In this document: piece by piece, positions 40,088 through 41,207 of the stretch
Position numbering within the stretch: position 1 is the stretch's first letter
How the letters are laid out: every line of letters begins with the position of its first letter
Made by a program: the position numbers and the translations under genes
The notes under the pieces: model-generated
What the model was told of the DNA's origin: nothing
The model's input: the letters and a program-made list of their open reading frames with translations, nothing else
Database searches by the model: none
Source: JBBRBB01 sp038206235
Lineage (GTDB): Bacteria > Bacteroidota > Bacteroidia > Chitinophagales > Chitinophagaceae
NCBI GenBank assembly: GCA_038206235.1
Contig: JBBRBB010000033.1
Span: 1-41,207, forward strand
Length of the DNA: 41,207 nucleotides
Direction of reading: 5' to 3'

Positions 40088-40129
40088 CTTAATTCAAACA
40101 TTATTATTCACAATTAAAAAAAACGAAAA

Positions 40130-40537
40130 ATGAAAAAACAAATCTTTATCAATCTCCCGGTGGCAGACCTCAAAAAATCAATGGACTTTTACACTCAAAT
40201 TGGATTTACAAACAATCCACAGTTTACAGATGAAACAGCAGCTTGCATGGTTTTAAGTGAAGAAATTTTTGTAATGCTGTTGACTCATGCAAAGTTTAAT
40301 GAGTTTACAAAAAAGAAAATTGCCGACACCAAAACGACTGCTTCAGTCATTAACTCTTTATCTGTTGAAAGTAATGATACTGTAAATGCAATTATCTCAA
40401 AAGCAATTGCAGCAGGCGGAACAGAACCGACCCAAGCAAAAGATTATGGCTTTATGCAACAAAGAAGTTTTGAAGATTTCGACGGGCATCTATGGGAAGT
40501 GCTTTATATGGACTTAACTAAATTTCCACAACAATAA
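40130..40537 (+). CDS. VOC (glyoxalase/bleomycin-resistance-like) protein
   Basis: A 135-residue vicinal-oxygen-chelate protein: NLPVADLKKSMDFYTQIGFTNNPQF (first beta-alpha-beta-beta module), EEIFVMLLTHAKF, then AGGTEPTQAKDYGFMQQRSFEDFDGHLWEVLYMD, which carries the C-terminal metal-ligand Glu in WEV. A PhnB-like subfamily is likely. Its substrate is unknown. It is 11 bases ahead of the SRPBCC gene in one operon. Confidence 0.9.
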   Translation: MKKQIFINLPVADLKKSMDFYTQIGFTNNPQFTDETAACMVLSEEIFVMLLTHAKFNEFTKKKIADTKTTASVINSLSVESNDTVNAIISKAIAAGGTEPTQAKDYGFMQQRSFEDFDGHLWEVLYMDLTKFPQQ

Positions 40538-40548
40538 AAAATAAAAAA

Positions 40549-40974
40549 ATGACAACAACAGAAAAAACAACAATCACTGTAGATGCTACAGTAAATGCAT
40601 CAGTAGAAAAAGTTTGGAAACTTTGGACACAACCGGAGCACATCACTAAATGGAACAATGCCTCTGACGACTGGTACACACCCCGTGCTGAAAATGATTT
40701 AAGAGTTGGCGGAAAATTTCTTTCACGAATGGAAGCCAGAGACGGAAGTTTTGGTTTTGATTTTGGCGGAGTATATGATGTAATTAAACCCAAGGAATAT
40801 ATTGAATATACTATTGGTGACGGCAGAAAAGTGAAAATTAATTTTGCAGATAATGGAAATGAAACCAAAATAGTTCAAACTTTTGAACCCGAAACAGAAA
40901 ACCCGATTGAAATGCAAAGAGGCGGATGGCAGGCAATACTGAACAGCTTTAAAAAATATACAGAATCAAATTAA
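40549..40974 (+). CDS. SRPBCC (AHSA1/START-like) protein
   Basis: A 141-residue intact SRPBCC protein: ITVDATVNASVEKVWKLWTQPEHITKWN at the start, YTPRAENDLRVGGKFLSRM, then FDFGGVYDVIKPKEYIEYTI and GGWQAILNSFKKYTE at the C-terminal helix. These small domains bind hydrophobic ligands. It follows the VOC gene by 11 bases. Together with the pseudogene at 38494-38858 this locus has had two SRPBCC genes. Confidence 0.93.
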   Translation: MTTTEKTTITVDATVNASVEKVWKLWTQPEHITKWNNASDDWYTPRAENDLRVGGKFLSRMEARDGSFGFDFGGVYDVIKPKEYIEYTIGDGRKVKINFADNGNETKIVQTFEPETENPIEMQRGGWQAILNSFKKYTESN

Positions 40975-41207
40975 ATTTATTTATACCTATTGGTTCTGCT
41001 TTGTTTCCTGTTAGTAGATTTTCGAAAATAAATTAATTAGAATCTGAATAAAAAGCCTTATGACCTTAGAAACTGTTTAAAAATAGGATTTTGCATTACC
41101 AGTAGGCAAAAAACCGGATAAATTTTGAATAATTAACATAGGTGGAAAAAAAGGCTATTGCTTAAAAGTTGAAAAATTGTACTAATTGTGAATAACAACA
41201 AACTCAA
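40975..41207. other. AT-rich intergenic end of the window
   Basis: I see no gene, repeat or clear terminator in this stretch. A GCATTACC-GGTAG-like weak pairing is not convincing. Confidence 0.3.

Noticed and set aside
1..41207. CRISPR array, prophage, insertion sequence or replication origin
   Set aside because: I looked for regularly spaced repeats, transposase or integrase motifs, phage structural genes and origin-type box clusters. The only repeats are short interspersed or tandem ones without spacers. The S74 domain is in a T9SS-exported protein rather than in a phage tail operon.

Overview
The window looks like chromosomal DNA of a low-GC Bacteroidota member, most plausibly a Chitinophagaceae/Sphingobacteriia-type bacterium. 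The reasons are: TAnnTTTG-type (-7) promoter boxes; a secreted protein with a C-terminal type IX secretion (T9SS) sorting domain; a TonB receptor paired with an HmuY-like lipoprotein; a TPR-containing LytS-type kinase with a LytTR regulator; DUF3179; and short interspersed repeats of kinds I associate with this phylum. The genus cannot be fixed from sequence reading alone.

Layout. 1-850: an SNase-like nuclease, an intact tRNA-Asp and a second, promoter-proximal 5' fragment of tRNA-Asp. 974-3740: TonB-dependent receptor plus HmuY-like haem-binding lipoprotein. 3805-6610 (minus): two-component pair with a long nested hairpin between the genes and an imperfect 35-bp direct repeat upstream. 6859-8271: S74-chaperone protein with T9SS tail. 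8396-10843: small membrane protein/surE diverging from lpxB. 10909-13868: small membrane protein, CapK/PaaK-like ligase and TylF-like methyltransferase, diverging from a WlbB-like acetyltransferase (cell-surface glycan chemistry). 14139-15323: small secreted protein and low-affinity iron permease family protein. 15600-18779: rpsF-rpsR-rplI converging on rpsA. 18926-21708 (minus): cysteine desulfurase and a GlmM/phosphomannomutase. 21735-22617: gene-poor DNA with one missed 51-codon ORF and decayed coding traces. 22618-27250: NlpC/P60 lipoprotein diverging from dnaE. 27466-29148: a solitary DUF262/DUF1524 (GmrSD-like) protein. 29210-32239: YdeI-family protein, a DUF3179 pseudogene and small hypotheticals. 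32346-35989: MFS transporter, exported glycosylasparaginase, CutC and a helical-repeat protein. 36125-38240: two related lipoprotein-sorting-like (DUF6503-like) proteins. 38494-40974: broken and intact SRPBCC proteins, a GlxA/AraC regulator and a VOC protein.

Most genes are housekeeping or ordinary accessory genes, and I see no clear multi-gene undescribed system. The unusual signal is structural. Families of short repeats ((GAGAAAC)n, (GGCAGT)n, TTAGGGG/CCCGAT palindromes) sit between genes and have also been absorbed in frame into LpxB, the S74/T9SS protein, the start of the MFS gene and the end of a small membrane protein. A 77-bp tandem duplication copied the start of the MFS gene and left a 16-codon leader ORF. 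The rpsA start abuts a terminator-like hairpin directly after its promoter box. Several accessory ORFs (DUF3179, SRPBCC, small ORFs near 31.8 and 36.1 kb) carry one- or two-base frameshifts, two of them in 7-A runs, so either recent decay or assembly error should be considered.
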